Shown here: in pieces, positions 12,962 through 19,953 of the stretch
How positions within the stretch are numbered: the stretch's first letter is position 1
Layout of the letters: each line of letters begins with the position of its first letter
Source: a virus
DNA length: 21,874 bases
Virus record (IMG/VR): IMGVR_UViG_3300031566_000417
Coordinates: 1-21,874 of that record
Direction: 5' to 3' (one strand)
Made by a program: the position numbers and the translations under genes
Notes under the pieces: model-generated
What the model was told of the DNA's origin: nothing
The model's database searches: none
Seen by the model: only the letters and a program-made list of their open reading frames with translations

Positions 12962-13159
12962 TCATACCGCGACCACCAAGGCGATGATCACGGCCGTCGC
13001 CAGCGCCAGCGCGGACAAGACCAGACTCCATCGAGCGAGCCGGCGTTGCCGCGCCATCTCCGAAACGATGTCCAAAACGATGTCAACGATATCGTCGATA
13101 TCGTCGATCACGAGTTCCAGTTTCCTATTTCGCGTCAAGTCCACTATCGGCTTTTTCAT
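12962..13159 (-). CDS. Small tail-anchored membrane protein with DDI/DIV repeats (65 aa)
   Basis: ATG 13159 overlaps the upstream stop (ATGA) and has GGAGG at 7 nt. Residues 15-32 are a repetitive acidic-hydrophobic stretch (LVIDDIDDIVDIVLDIV) encoded by a short tandem DNA repeat. After a basic linker (RQRRLAR) comes a C-terminal span (LVLSALALATAVIIALVVAV). The adjacent gene also encodes a small membrane protein, so the pair may act together. Function unknown. Confidence 0.72.
   Translation of the reverse strand: MKKPIVDLTRNRKLELVIDDIDDIVDIVLDIVSEMARQRRLARWSLVLSALALATAVIIALVVAV
13059..13112. repeat. Short tandem repeat, 9-nt unit around GATATCGTC
   Basis: The plus strand shows repeated cgatatcgt/cgatgtcaa/cgatgtcca units, rich in the palindrome ATCGAT/GATATC. 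It lies within the membrane-protein gene and produces its D-D-I / D-I-V residue repeats. Replication slippage is the simplest origin. Confidence 0.6.
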
Positions 13160-13395
13160 CGCTTGCCTCCAATCGCGGCGAGCAGGTCGGCGAGCGGGAC
13201 GTACCTCAGAATGTCGTCGGCGGTCGTGTGAAGTACCCGCCCGGAGTCCGGGTCTGTCCACAGATATCCATCATCATCCACGGTGCAGACGATGTAACAC
13301 GGAGTCGGCCCGTCAGACTCGACTGCTACAAACAGCCATTCATCCACCGGCGGCGGCTCGTCAACGGTCGGCGTGATCCAGTTCAGCGTGGTCAT
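13156..13395 (-). CDS. Hypothetical acidic protein (79 aa)
   Basis: ATG 13395 overlaps the upstream stop (ATGA). Its SD AAGGAG lies in the tail codons of the upstream gene. The protein reads as a single beta-domain (PPVDEWLFVAVESDGPTPCY; DDDGYLWTDPDSGRVLH) with a helical end (ILRYVPLADLLAAIGG). It resembles the small 'DEWLLVA...GYWYD...HWMPLP' DUF551-type phage proteins in layout, but I cannot confirm the family. Confidence 0.68.
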   Translation of the reverse strand: MTTLNWITPTVDEPPPVDEWLFVAVESDGPTPCYIVCTVDDDGYLWTDPDSGRVLHTTADDILRYVPLADLLAAIGGKR

Positions 13396-13739
13396 GGTGT
13401 CGGCTCCTTGGCGGTGAGGGCGGCGCGGGCTTCGTACAACCACTCAATCACGATGTCCATGCGATCCCTATTTTTTGCCGTTGTCGAAACCTCTCTCGCA
13501 AGCTTCGCGCGAGAGATGAACGGATCGATACCGGACCGCAGCCGAGCCACCTTGGCCAGCGCCTCGTCACGCTGGCGACGGAGGCCGGGGATGCAGCGGC
13601 CGCCGGTCCACGCCTGGGCCGGAACGCGTCCGATCTGACACCACGTATTGAATGCGCCCGGTGGTGCGCTGAACGCTGGGCACTCACACCCGTTGCACAC
13701 CGGCTCGCCGTCCATGATTCTCGGTTTGATGTCGGTCAC
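13392..13739 (-). CDS. Cysteine-motif protein with coiled coil and ARAALTAKE tail (115 aa)
   Basis: GTG 13739 overlaps the upstream stop (GTGA); ATG 13715 is an alternative. The N-terminal third has VCNGCECPAF and NTWCQIGRVP, four cysteines that may bind zinc or a cluster. A basic coiled coil follows (RRQRDEALAKVARLRSGID), ending EARAALTAKEPTP, a diverged copy of the local tail that still supplies AAGGAG to the next gene. Function unknown. Confidence 0.72.
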   Translation of the reverse strand: MTDIKPRIMDGEPVCNGCECPAFSAPPGAFNTWCQIGRVPAQAWTGGRCIPGLRRQRDEALAKVARLRSGIDPFISRAKLAREVSTTAKNRDRMDIVIEWLYEARAALTAKEPTP

Positions 13740-14542
13740 GGCTTCCACCCGTGCCGGGCTGCGAGTTTCGCCACGGCTTCGGGGCCGAGCGCGTCCTCGC
13801 ACTCTTTGGCCGCCAGCAGTTGCGCCTCCAGCACGTCCTCGGTCGTCAGGCCGTACCGGTCGCCGTGGGCCGTTGCGACAACTGCCTCGCAGGCAGGCTC
13901 CAACCGTCGCACCTTGGCCGCCAGCTCGTCCATGTAGGCGGACTTCTCGTCGAGCAAGCCCATGGCGTATTCCACGACCTCCGCCGGGCTGGCGATGTCC
14001 AGGTGCATCCGGTCAGCAATGACTTGCAACGCCCCCCGCAGCCGCTTGATCTCCGACACCTCATCACGCCAGCCGGGAACGAACATGTCCAACTCGCCGG
14101 TGCCAAACCCGCCCCGCTCGGCGATGCGCTCTGGCGACTGGTCACGACCACACCTGGCGGCGTAGGCGTCCCACGCTCGGCGATGCAGGGACCACGGGAT
14201 GCCGGCGGAGTAGCCCTGGACCGGTGCCATTTTCTGTTTGTCTTGCAGCCGCTCGACATTCGCCCGCGCCTCGTCCAGCTTGCGCTCCAGTTCCTCGGCG
14301 AGATCCGCGCCGAACCGTGCCGTGTCCTGGGCTCTCGCAAGCTGCCGACGTGCCTCGTCCCTCTCGAACTGTGTCCTGATGAAATCCGCCTGGAGCTTCT
14401 CGGTCGCCGCCAGGGCCTCATCTCCAGCCGCGAGCTTCTCCGCCAGACAGGACTCGCACAGCCAGCCGCGGATCGTGCTGACCTGTTGACCGTCGATGTC
14501 CTCCTCGCCACACCCGGCGCAGCAGTATTTCCCCTCGCTCAC
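13736..14542 (-). CDS. Zinc-ribbon/coiled-coil protein with conserved phage ERGGFG segment (268 aa)
   Basis: GTG 14542 overlaps the MazG-like gene stop (GTGA) and has GAGGTG at 5 nt. The N-terminus has KYCCAGCGEED and LCESCLAEK, one zinc ribbon. Residues about 45-105 form a coiled coil. Then comes HRRAWDAYAARCGRDQSPER directly followed by IAERGGFGTGEL, a stretch I have seen repeatedly in phage hypothetical proteins. After that SEIKRLRGALQVIA echoes the local coiled-coil module. The C-terminus is helical. No known activity. Confidence 0.75.
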   Translation of the reverse strand: MSEGKYCCAGCGEEDIDGQQVSTIRGWLCESCLAEKLAAGDEALAATEKLQADFIRTQFERDEARRQLARAQDTARFGADLAEELERKLDEARANVERLQDKQKMAPVQGYSAGIPWSLHRRAWDAYAARCGRDQSPERIAERGGFGTGELDMFVPGWRDEVSEIKRLRGALQVIADRMHLDIASPAEVVEYAMGLLDEKSAYMDELAAKVRRLEPACEAVVATAHGDRYGLTTEDVLEAQLLAAKECEDALGPEAVAKLAARHGWKP

Positions 14543-14904
14543 GATGACACCTCGTCTTCAGCGGCTGTCAGTTTCATGTTCCGACACTCCGGGCAGCGGT
14601 AGTGGCCGTCCGAGAAACAGGATCCGTTAGGGACACCCTGGTCCCAATCATCGCACGGACAGCCAGGATCGCGACCACTGGCGCGGCGCTCCATGGCCTC
14701 GAGCCACGCCACCCCGACCGCCGTGACCTGTACCAGTTCTCGACGGGCTTCAGCCAGTCGCCCCTCGATCAGTTCCTTCGCCAGCTCGCCCACCTCTTCG
14801 GTGAGTACCGCCAGCCAATAGAGATCGGGGTGGTTCTGCTCGCCCCACTTTTGATCCTGTCGGGCGCGCTCCAGCATGACCTCGCTCAGCGGATCATTGC
14901 TCAT
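14539..14904 (-). CDS. MazG-like nucleotide pyrophosphohydrolase with zinc tail
   Basis: The 121-aa protein has a MazG-like all-alpha core: LERARQDQKWGEQNHPDLYW, then LTEEVGELAKELIEG (the E-E-x-x-E metal-binding helix, about 35-49) and RRELVQVTAVGVAWLEAMER. Such enzymes hydrolyse NTP or dNTP to NMP plus pyrophosphate, cleaning or shifting nucleotide pools, and are common in phages. The C-terminal ~45 residues add cysteines (GCPCDDW, HYRCPECRN), which is unusual for small MazG-like proteins. ATG 14904 follows AAGGTG at 5 nt and overlaps the upstream gene by 11 nt. Confidence 0.8.
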   Translation of the reverse strand: MSNDPLSEVMLERARQDQKWGEQNHPDLYWLAVLTEEVGELAKELIEGRLAEARRELVQVTAVGVAWLEAMERRASGRDPGCPCDDWDQGVPNGSCFSDGHYRCPECRNMKLTAAEDEVSS

Positions 14905-15130
14905 GTTGCACCTTGAACCGGTCGGCCTGCTCGAGTAACGCGCCCGCTACCACGTCCCGCCGAGACGGCGACATCTTTCCGATATCGACCGCCTTGAGAA
15001 CCATGTACGCCGCGCTGATCGCCGTAAAGTATTCGGCTTCGTTGACATCCCTGAGCAGCGCGGCCACGTCCTCCCACCCAATTTCCACTTCTACCTGCTG
15101 CTCAATGCTGATCCACTTCTCGATTTTCAT
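14894..15130 (-). CDS. Hypothetical helical protein (78 aa)
   Basis: ATG 15130 overlaps the upstream stop (ATGA) and has GGAGGT at 6 nt. Two or three amphipathic helices are visible (WEDVAALLRDVNEAEYFTAI; RRDVVAGALLEQADRF). It precedes the MazG-like gene with overlap, so co-translation is likely. No family recognised. Confidence 0.7.
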   Translation of the reverse strand: MKIEKWISIEQQVEVEIGWEDVAALLRDVNEAEYFTAISAAYMVLKAVDIGKMSPSRRDVVAGALLEQADRFKVQHEQ

Positions 15131-15330
15131 CCACGTACCTCCCATCGCAGGCAGGCCCGGCAGCGGAGGGGCCGGTCGCGGCGATCAAGTTCCAGGGCAC
15201 GCATCCACCCTCCATCCCGGTAGAACTTGCAACGCGGACCGCTTACCGTTGGTCTGAACCCCTCACACGCTTCCAGACACCGCTTCCGGTCCCGCGATAC
15301 CCGCGCTTCGACTGATACTCGAACCTTCAT
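15127..15330 (-). CDS. Small cysteine-rich protein (67 aa)
   Basis: ATG 15330 is taken, with a weak SD (AAAGAACGGTGACGTG leader). The cysteines in RKRCLEACEGF, GPRCKFYRDGG and LRCRACLRW could form one or two metal sites. It is Arg-rich (KVRVSVEARVSRDRKR), consistent with nucleic-acid binding. Function unknown. Confidence 0.65.
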   Translation of the reverse strand: MKVRVSVEARVSRDRKRCLEACEGFRPTVSGPRCKFYRDGGWMRALELDRRDRPLRCRACLRWEVRG

Positions 15331-15359
15331 CACGTCACCGTTCTTTCTGCGATCCCTCG

Positions 15360-15611
15360 TTACCTGGGCGGCAGCGGCATCGGGCCTCCGGCCGTCGCGC
15401 TGACCCTCTTCGTGGCCTCGAAGCCCTTGCCCTTCGTCGCGACCACGCGCTGCTCGTCGAACCACACGCCGTCGTCGACCTTGCCATCCTTGGTAAGTCC
15501 GATCTGCTCGATGAGGACCTTCACGCAGCCGTTCAGGTAATCGGTTCGCCCGGTGACAATCCCCTCGAACCCGCTGATACTGTCCTTCGCTCGCTGTCCT
15601 AGCTTTACCAT
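15360..15611 (-). CDS. Small SH3-like hypothetical phage protein (83 aa)
   Basis: ATG 15611 follows GGAGGAG closely. ATG 15623 upstream lacks an SD. The sequence GFEGIVTGRTDYLNGCVKVL followed later by DDGVWFDEQRVV is a pattern met in many small phage and bacterial proteins ('GF.G.VT.R..YLNGC...WFDE'), with a predicted beta-barrel. The role of that family is unknown to me. Confidence 0.75.
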   Translation of the reverse strand: MVKLGQRAKDSISGFEGIVTGRTDYLNGCVKVLIEQIGLTKDGKVDDGVWFDEQRVVATKGKGFEATKRVSATAGGPMPLPPR

Positions 15612-15698
15612 TGTCTCCTCCATGCGCGGCTAACGATAGCCGCTGGTTGCGGTCACGGTTTGACCGGACCGGGTTCTACTGTCCGATCACTTGGACAG
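15612..15698. other. Structured intergenic region with three hairpins
   Basis: Downstream of the ParB-like gene three inverted repeats follow each other. They are CTGTCC/GGACAG (15679-15698, holding the ParB stop codon in its loop), GGTCA/TGACC (15651-15665) and GCGGCTA/TAGCCGC (15626-15643, perfect 7-bp stem, 4-nt loop). None is followed by a U-tract. They may terminate or process the transcript, or form operators. Confidence 0.5.
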
Positions 15699-16499
15699 CG
15701 CCTCGAAGTCGCAGTCTTCGCCCAGGAACCAGCGAAGCACCGGGGTGAACGCCGCGTCCTTGTAGACCTCCAGGAGGGCCGTCACCTCCGCCTTGTGGCG
15801 AACCAGGCGCACCCTGCGGCCCGCCTTGGCCCTCATGGACCTGGCGATACCGGAGACCGCCTTGGACGCCCCTGTGGACTGCGACACGGCCTCAGCGAGG
15901 GCCTCCTCCTGCTCCTTCGTGGATAGGCCCGCGAGCTTCGCCGCCGCCGACGTCGAGATCTTGCCCGAGCGCACCGCCGCACGCACCGCCGTCGAGGTGT
16001 CCAGGATCTTCTCCCATGCCTTGATCGTCTGGACCGAGACCCCGAACACCACGGCAGCCTCCTCCCTGGTCTTCCCGCCCTGCATGACCTTCGCGGCCTT
16101 GGTGGCGCGGCTCATCGGATCGTCGCCGGAGCGCAGTTCGTTCTCCGCGATCATCCCGCAGAACAGGTCGAGGTCATCACCGCGCTGAACGACGCAGGGG
16201 ATCCGGATCCTGTCCGCGTTCCTGCTCCGTTCCTTCATCTGCCTGTTGACCTCGCGCGCAGCCTTCACGCGCTGGCGGCCGTAGACCACGATGATATCAT
16301 CGCCGTCCTTCTTCACCGTGATCGGCTGGAGAACGCCCTGCATCGCGATGCTCGCGACGAGGGCATCATCTACAGGCCGCTCCACACGCGGGTCGTAGAA
16401 CGGACTGGTTTTATCGTCGACCAGCGTCAGATCCTCCGGATAGAGCATCCAACAGTCGCGACGTCCCGCATCGATCCCCTTGAACTGTTTGCTCGACAT
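15687..16499 (-). CDS. ParB-like DNA-binding protein with helix-turn-helix
   Basis: The 270-aa protein has a ParB/RepB/Spo0J N-terminal domain. ERPVDDALVASIAMQGVLQP and ITVKKDGDDIIVVYGRQRVKAA (about 40-81) include YGRQRVKAA in the position of the GERR box. A helix-turn-helix follows (KTREEAAVVFGVSVQTIKAW, 143-162), then KISTSAAAKLAGLSTKEQEE, the second helical block. This is fuller than the ParB-domain protein at 5099 and could bind phage sites for segregation, transcription or silencing. ATG 16499 follows AAAGGCGGAGGAA. A perfect inverted repeat lies just upstream. No parA partner or evident parS site is in the window. Confidence 0.85.
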   Translation of the reverse strand: MSSKQFKGIDAGRRDCWMLYPEDLTLVDDKTSPFYDPRVERPVDDALVASIAMQGVLQPITVKKDGDDIIVVYGRQRVKAAREVNRQMKERSRNADRIRIPCVVQRGDDLDLFCGMIAENELRSGDDPMSRATKAAKVMQGGKTREEAAVVFGVSVQTIKAWEKILDTSTAVRAAVRSGKISTSAAAKLAGLSTKEQEEALAEAVSQSTGASKAVSGIARSMRAKAGRRVRLVRHKAEVTALLEVYKDAAFTPVLRWFLGEDCDFEALSK

Positions 16500-16516
16500 T
16501 TCCTCCGCCTTTCTCC

Positions 16517-16532
16517 AGGTTCTATTGAACCT
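16517..16532. promoter_or_regulatory. Perfect inverted repeat before the ParB-like gene
   Basis: AGGTTC-TATT-GAACCT forms 6-bp arms with a 4-nt centre. It includes the stop codon of the upstream gene and ends about 18 nt before the ParB start. It could be an operator or an RNA hairpin near the ribosome binding site. Confidence 0.35.
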
Positions 16533-16746
16533 TGCCTTCGCCTGTTTTACCACTATTGGCCACGCTAGATTCTGCCACAATTCCAGCGTTGTATTTCCGT
16601 AGCAGTTCGCCGAGATTCGTACCGATCCGTACGGACCTCCTTGTGTTCTTGCGCTGCTCCGACGTCATCTCCACACCGTCTGACAGTTCTTCCAGCGCCC
16701 GCTCGTCGACGTCGTTCCTCCTGCCATCGCGATCTGATTTCGTGGC
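16522..16746 (-). CDS. Small basic hypothetical protein (74 aa)
   Basis: TTG 16746 is proposed because AAGGAGG, in the last codons of the upstream gene, lies 6 nt before it. ATGs upstream are in shadow sequence. The protein is charged and has SEQRKNTRRSVRIGTNLGEL then LRKYNAGIVAESSVANSG. No family recognised. Confidence 0.55.
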   Translation of the reverse strand, partial: ATKSDRDGRRNDVDERALEELSDGVEMTSEQRKNTRRSVRIGTNLGELLRKYNAGIVAESSVANSGKTGEGKVQ

Positions 16747-16750
16747 CAAC

Positions 16751-17038
16751 CTAATCCTCCTTCTCGTCGGCAAACGAAACTGACAGCGTCGCCAGCGGGA
16801 ACTCCACCAAGCCCGACGGATCATCGTGTGTACGCTCCACGCCGTCTGACACGTAGATCCTCACGTAGCCTTCCCGCGGCTCGTAGAACCGAGGAGGTCC
16901 GACGCGACCATCCTTCATCCTCTGGATCTCGCGCTGGATCGCCAGCATCGGAACAGCCGTCCCGCCGTTCCCCTGGAGTATTCCGCGCACGACTTCGCCG
17001 GTCTCCGTGTTCGTGAACTTCCTGACGTATATTCCCAT
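16751..17038 (-). CDS. Hypothetical protein (95 aa)
   Basis: ATG 17038 is used. The only SD-like element (AAAGG) is 14 nt upstream, inside a leader block shared with the gene at 10384. The sequence opens with strands (GIYVRKFTNTETGEVVRGIL), then a helix (LAIQREIQRMKDG) and more strands. The end EKED encodes AAGGAGG for the next gene. Function unknown. Confidence 0.68.
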   Translation of the reverse strand: MGIYVRKFTNTETGEVVRGILQGNGGTAVPMLAIQREIQRMKDGRVGPPRFYEPREGYVRIYVSDGVERTHDDPSGLVEFPLATLSVSFADEKED

Positions 17039-17057
17039 GGCCGGTACGTTTACCTTT

Positions 17058-17669
17058 CTAGCTCGCGAACGATTCCTTCTCGTACGTGAAGCCGTAGTGC
17101 TGCATCCACTCCCAGACCTTGACCGCCCACTTCCTACCCATCCACCGACGGACATGAAAACCGGAGACCGACCCTAGAGGGAACTCCACCATACCGGCGG
17201 TATCGAAGTACTGACAGAACGTGTGCTTCTCGACCACCTCTCGCATCCTGGCAACAGCGTACTCCGTGCCATCGACCAGAACCGGCGGTCCAATCCAGTA
17301 GCATCGCTGCGAGTTGTAGAGCTGGTTCCCGAAGATTCTCACTTCCTTCTCGAACACCTTTACCGGGGAGCGCGCCGAGTTCATCCCCAGCGACACAATC
17401 AAGAGATCCGGCTTCCAGAAATCGGTCACCTGGTGGAACGCTTCGTCCTTCCGAATCGTGGATACCCGTGCTCCGACCCGCCACTCCGTCTTCACGAGCG
17501 CCCCCTGCTCCTTGAACCGTTTGCGCAGTTCCATCGCCAGGCCAGACCCGTCGCCAACGAGAGAATCCCCGACGATGAAGACACGCGTGCCAGCCAAGGT
17601 TCTCGCGTCGCTCGTCATCGGGATCACCGAAAGGACCACAGCAAGCAGGATGATTCTCGGATCGCGCAT
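17058..17669 (-). CDS. Exported SGNH/GDSL-like hydrolase
   Basis: The 203-aa product starts with a signal peptide (RIILLAVVLSVIPMTSDA). RVFIVGDSLVGDGSGLAM follows, the GDSL block with nucleophile Ser about residue 36. LLIVSLGMNSARS carries the G-x-N block (Asn about 97). A C-terminal histidine in SGFHVRRWMGRKWAVKV may complete the triad, though the usual Asp two or three residues before it is replaced (GSVSGFH). SGNH enzymes remove acyl groups from polysaccharides or lipids; an exported phage enzyme might act on envelope polymers. ATG 17669 follows AAGGGG at 8 nt. Confidence 0.78.
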   Translation of the reverse strand: MRDPRIILLAVVLSVIPMTSDARTLAGTRVFIVGDSLVGDGSGLAMELRKRFKEQGALVKTEWRVGARVSTIRKDEAFHQVTDFWKPDLLIVSLGMNSARSPVKVFEKEVRIFGNQLYNSQRCYWIGPPVLVDGTEYAVARMREVVEKHTFCQYFDTAGMVEFPLGSVSGFHVRRWMGRKWAVKVWEWMQHYGFTYEKESFAS

Positions 17670-17673
17670 CCCG

Positions 17674-17859
17674 CTACCCCTTCCCGATTTCGTCAGCAGC
17701 GTCGTCCATCATCTCCTGTAACGTCCGCTGGATGACTTCAAAAGCTCGAATCCGCTGCCCCATGTTGACGTGCCCACTGTGCAACTTGCGTAGACGTTCA
17801 ATGCGCGCCACCACCATTCCGTGAAGTAGATCCAGTTCGAAGAACTCCAACTTCCGCAT
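17674..17859 (-). CDS. Small helical hypothetical protein (61 aa)
   Basis: ATG 17859 shares one base with the upstream stop (TGATG) and has AAGGGA at 9 nt. It is one or two amphipathic helices (LEFFELDLLHGMVVARIERL; AFEVIQRTLQEMMDDAADEI). It ends four bases before the hydrolase start, so co-expression is likely. Function unknown. Confidence 0.68.
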   Translation of the reverse strand: MRKLEFFELDLLHGMVVARIERLRKLHSGHVNMGQRIRAFEVIQRTLQEMMDDAADEIGKG

Positions 17860-18269
17860 CAGTCGATTCCCTTCGCCGGCGCCGTGACGCGCACCTTCAG
17901 CGGGTGGATGGTGACGCGCTCGATAACGACGCCTGCATCGTTGCTTCCGAATTGCATTGCGTCCTTCTCTTCGAGCTCGTACCGGCGGAACCTGCAGCCG
18001 GTCATCAGGATCCGGCGTCCGACGCTGCCGTCGTCGCAGACTTCGATCACGTCGACGGTCGACCGGCCCTTGTGGTGGACGAACGCCGCGAGGCCGACGC
18101 CACCGACACGTGGCGCACCTTCGAGGACGACCGGCTTCACGCGCCTGTTGCCGTGGCGTTCGTCGAAGACCTCGAGCGCGCCAATCCGCGCGATGCTGAT
18201 CGGCTTGCCGTTCACGTCGACGCGGAACCGGAACGACTTCAAGAACTCGACTGCCTGTACCTGTGCCAT
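17859..18269 (-). CDS. Hypothetical protein (136 aa), strand-rich, possibly virion-related
   Basis: ATG 18269 follows AAGGAGG at 9 nt. The protein is mostly beta: VEFLKSFRFRVDVNGKPISI, STVDVIEVCDDGSVGRRILM, then RRYELEEKDAM and GVVIERVTIHPLKVRV. The final 'E-x-V-x-I-H-P' strand pair recalls tail-tube-like folds, but the similarity is vague. It lies far from the head genes. I leave the function open. Confidence 0.68.
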   Translation of the reverse strand: MAQVQAVEFLKSFRFRVDVNGKPISIARIGALEVFDERHGNRRVKPVVLEGAPRVGGVGLAAFVHHKGRSTVDVIEVCDDGSVGRRILMTGCRFRRYELEEKDAMQFGSNDAGVVIERVTIHPLKVRVTAPAKGID

Positions 18270-18270
18270 T

Positions 18271-18465
18271 TTATCTTCCCTCCTTCGTAGCTTCATCGGT
18301 CGTAATTTCGATGAAGAGATCGCCAAGCGCGAAGAAGCCGTCACTGATCTGACGAAACGCCTGAGCGACTGTCTTGATCGCTATCGCAGCCTCTAGGGCA
18401 GTGACCCCAGTTTCGCTTATCCTTGAAAGGCACTGCCGCACGATTTCCATATCTTCGGCTTTCAT
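18271..18465 (-). CDS. Small helical hypothetical protein (64 aa)
   Basis: ATG 18465 overlaps the upstream stop (ATGA) behind a GAGGAGGAGG SD. Helices are KAEDMEIVRQCLSRISETG and ALEAAIAIKTVAQAFRQISD. Not recognised. Stop and next start are only one base apart. Confidence 0.68.
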   Translation of the reverse strand: MKAEDMEIVRQCLSRISETGVTALEAAIAIKTVAQAFRQISDGFFALGDLFIEITTDEATKEGR

Positions 18466-18752
18466 CGCCCCTCCTCCTCGGATTCCGTTCCCGTCGGGTT
18501 CCACGGGAACTTCTCGATGCTATAGTCGTTGCCGTCCCCCTTCGTGATCCCTCTCCCGTGGCAGACCCAGCACTCAATCATCTTCTTGTCGGATACCGGA
18601 CCCCACTCCCCGGTGCCCTTGCAGTTGAGACATGGCCTCTTCAGCGTACGGACACGGATCCATTCCTTCGCCTTCTCCTCGCTCTCGAACAGCGCGGCGA
18701 TCATGTAGTCGCTATACTCTCCGTGCGTGGCTCCGTACACAATCGCTCCCAT
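18462..18752 (-). CDS. Zinc-knuckle protein with two CxxCxGxG-type motifs (96 aa)
   Basis: ATG 18752 follows GAGGAGG. The N-terminal half (IVYGATHGEYSDYMIAALFE) is a small alpha/beta domain; EEKAKEW may be a helix. Then CLNCKGTGEWG and CWVCHGRGITKG form a DnaJ-like zinc site. Such knuckles bind proteins or nucleic acids. Function unknown. Confidence 0.75.
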   Translation of the reverse strand: MGAIVYGATHGEYSDYMIAALFESEEKAKEWIRVRTLKRPCLNCKGTGEWGPVSDKKMIECWVCHGRGITKGDGNDYSIEKFPWNPTGTESEEEGR

Positions 18753-18754
18753 GA

Positions 18755-19561
18755 TCACCCCTCCTCGTCCTGGCACTTCCAGAACCAGTCGCACGCGTCG
18801 TCCGTGCAAAAGGCGTACACGCCGACTCCTCCGCCCATCAGGCCATACCCGCTCTCGGCCGGAGCGCCGCACTCGGGGCAGACCTGCCGACCGTCGACGA
18901 CCGCGGCGGGCTTCCCGCACTCGCGCGGGGTTCCGCACGCCTTCGCCATCACCGGCTCGTCAGGAATCTCGACGCCGTCGTGCATCCGGCAGACGTCGGC
19001 CGTGAACTCGTCGAGGACCGCGCGCACGACCGACCCGCCGTTCACGCGCTCGACCGAGCAGCGGCAGGGCCCTTCGTCCTTCCGGACAGCGTGCGGAGGG
19101 AACGGACTCCCCGTGACGACCACGCTCAACTTCACCTCGGACGGTCGCCAGCTGATCGCGCCTTCCGGCGTGACGAAGGCGTCGAGTCCCTGCGCCCGCA
19201 GCTGCAGCACAATTTCGTCTAGCGTCGAGCCGCCTGGGTCTACGAACCTGTATTCCACACCATCGATGGAAAAGGTATCCTCGACATAGTCGATGCCATC
19301 TCCATCCTTCGTCGGTTCGACCATACCGCCCAGAAGCTCGACCGCGGCGTCGACTGCGCGTAGCGCCTGGTTGGGGCCCTGCTCGAACAGGTACGGGAAC
19401 AGGCACTTCCGCGCCTCGGCCAGTCGCTCGAGCGCCTCCTTGATTCGTTCGTCGTCGGGACCGCGCGGAACGAACAGCGTGCAGGACGTAGCACCCTTCG
19501 CTCTCATCGGACAGGTCGCCTCCGTGTTACACCACTGGCAGATGTCAGTCGTCGTCGCCAT
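18755..19561 (-). CDS. Cysteine-rich hypothetical protein with terminal zinc ribbons (268 aa)
   Basis: ATG 19561 has GGAAGTG upstream; ATG 19573 would add four residues. Cysteines occur in CQWCNTEATCP and TSCTLF at the N-terminus, CRCSVERV in the middle, and ACGTPRECG, VCPECGAPAESG and FCTDDACDWFWKC at the C-terminus. The last group looks like a zinc ribbon closed by an aromatic tail. A helical segment (RIKEALERLAEARKCLFPYL) and an acidic strand region lie between. It is probably a metal-rich structural protein; family unknown. Confidence 0.72.
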   Translation of the reverse strand: MATTTDICQWCNTEATCPMRAKGATSCTLFVPRGPDDERIKEALERLAEARKCLFPYLFEQGPNQALRAVDAAVELLGGMVEPTKDGDGIDYVEDTFSIDGVEYRFVDPGGSTLDEIVLQLRAQGLDAFVTPEGAISWRPSEVKLSVVVTGSPFPPHAVRKDEGPCRCSVERVNGGSVVRAVLDEFTADVCRMHDGVEIPDEPVMAKACGTPRECGKPAAVVDGRQVCPECGAPAESGYGLMGGGVGVYAFCTDDACDWFWKCQDEEG

Positions 19562-19793
19562 CGCCACTTCCATCGTCGTCGAATTTTATGACGCGCACCG
19601 TGAAGGAGAAGATCCAGGTATGCTCGCACTCAGCACAGTCCAAGTCGAGTCTCCACACGCCGTCATCCGGATTCGGGTCTCCGTCATCCATGTCGTAGTC
19701 ATCGAAGAATGTGGCGACAGTCCCGCCGCACTTCGGACACTTCGCTGTATCCGGTAGTCCGAGCATCCTGATCAGGTTCACGCCGAGTCCCAT
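19545..19793 (-). CDS. Small zinc-ribbon protein with acidic tail (82 aa)
   Basis: ATG 19793 (or 19796) follows AGGAG. The ribbon is KCPKCGGTVATFF with LDCAECEHTWIF about 30 residues on, the usual four-cysteine layout. The acidic DDYDMDDGDPNPDDG loop and the C-terminal FDDDGSGDGDDD could mimic nucleic acid or bind metal. It overlaps the next gene by 17 nt. Confidence 0.74.
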   Translation of the reverse strand: MGLGVNLIRMLGLPDTAKCPKCGGTVATFFDDYDMDDGDPNPDDGVWRLDLDCAECEHTWIFSFTVRVIKFDDDGSGDGDDD

Positions 19794-19803
19794 CATGGCA
19801 CTC

Positions 19804-19953
19804 CTATCGCGGCGCCCCGCAGTTCCGGCACTTGTACTCCGTCGCTGGCGTCGACGCCTTGCAGAACGGACACTGCCACACCATCTCGTGCTTCTCACGC
19901 TTCGGCGGCGGCGACTGTAGTACTGCGCCCATCATACGCAAGCTGTCCGGCAT
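19804..19953 (-). CDS. Tiny zinc-ribbon protein (49 aa)
   Basis: ATG 19953 follows AAAGGAG at 6 nt and lies 22 nt inside the previous gene. After a short leader it has WQCPFCKASTPATEYKCRNC, a complete rubredoxin-like four-cysteine ribbon of the type found in RNA polymerase or ribosomal partners. Function unknown. Confidence 0.72.
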   Translation of the reverse strand: MPDSLRMMGAVLQSPPPKREKHEMVWQCPFCKASTPATEYKCRNCGAPR

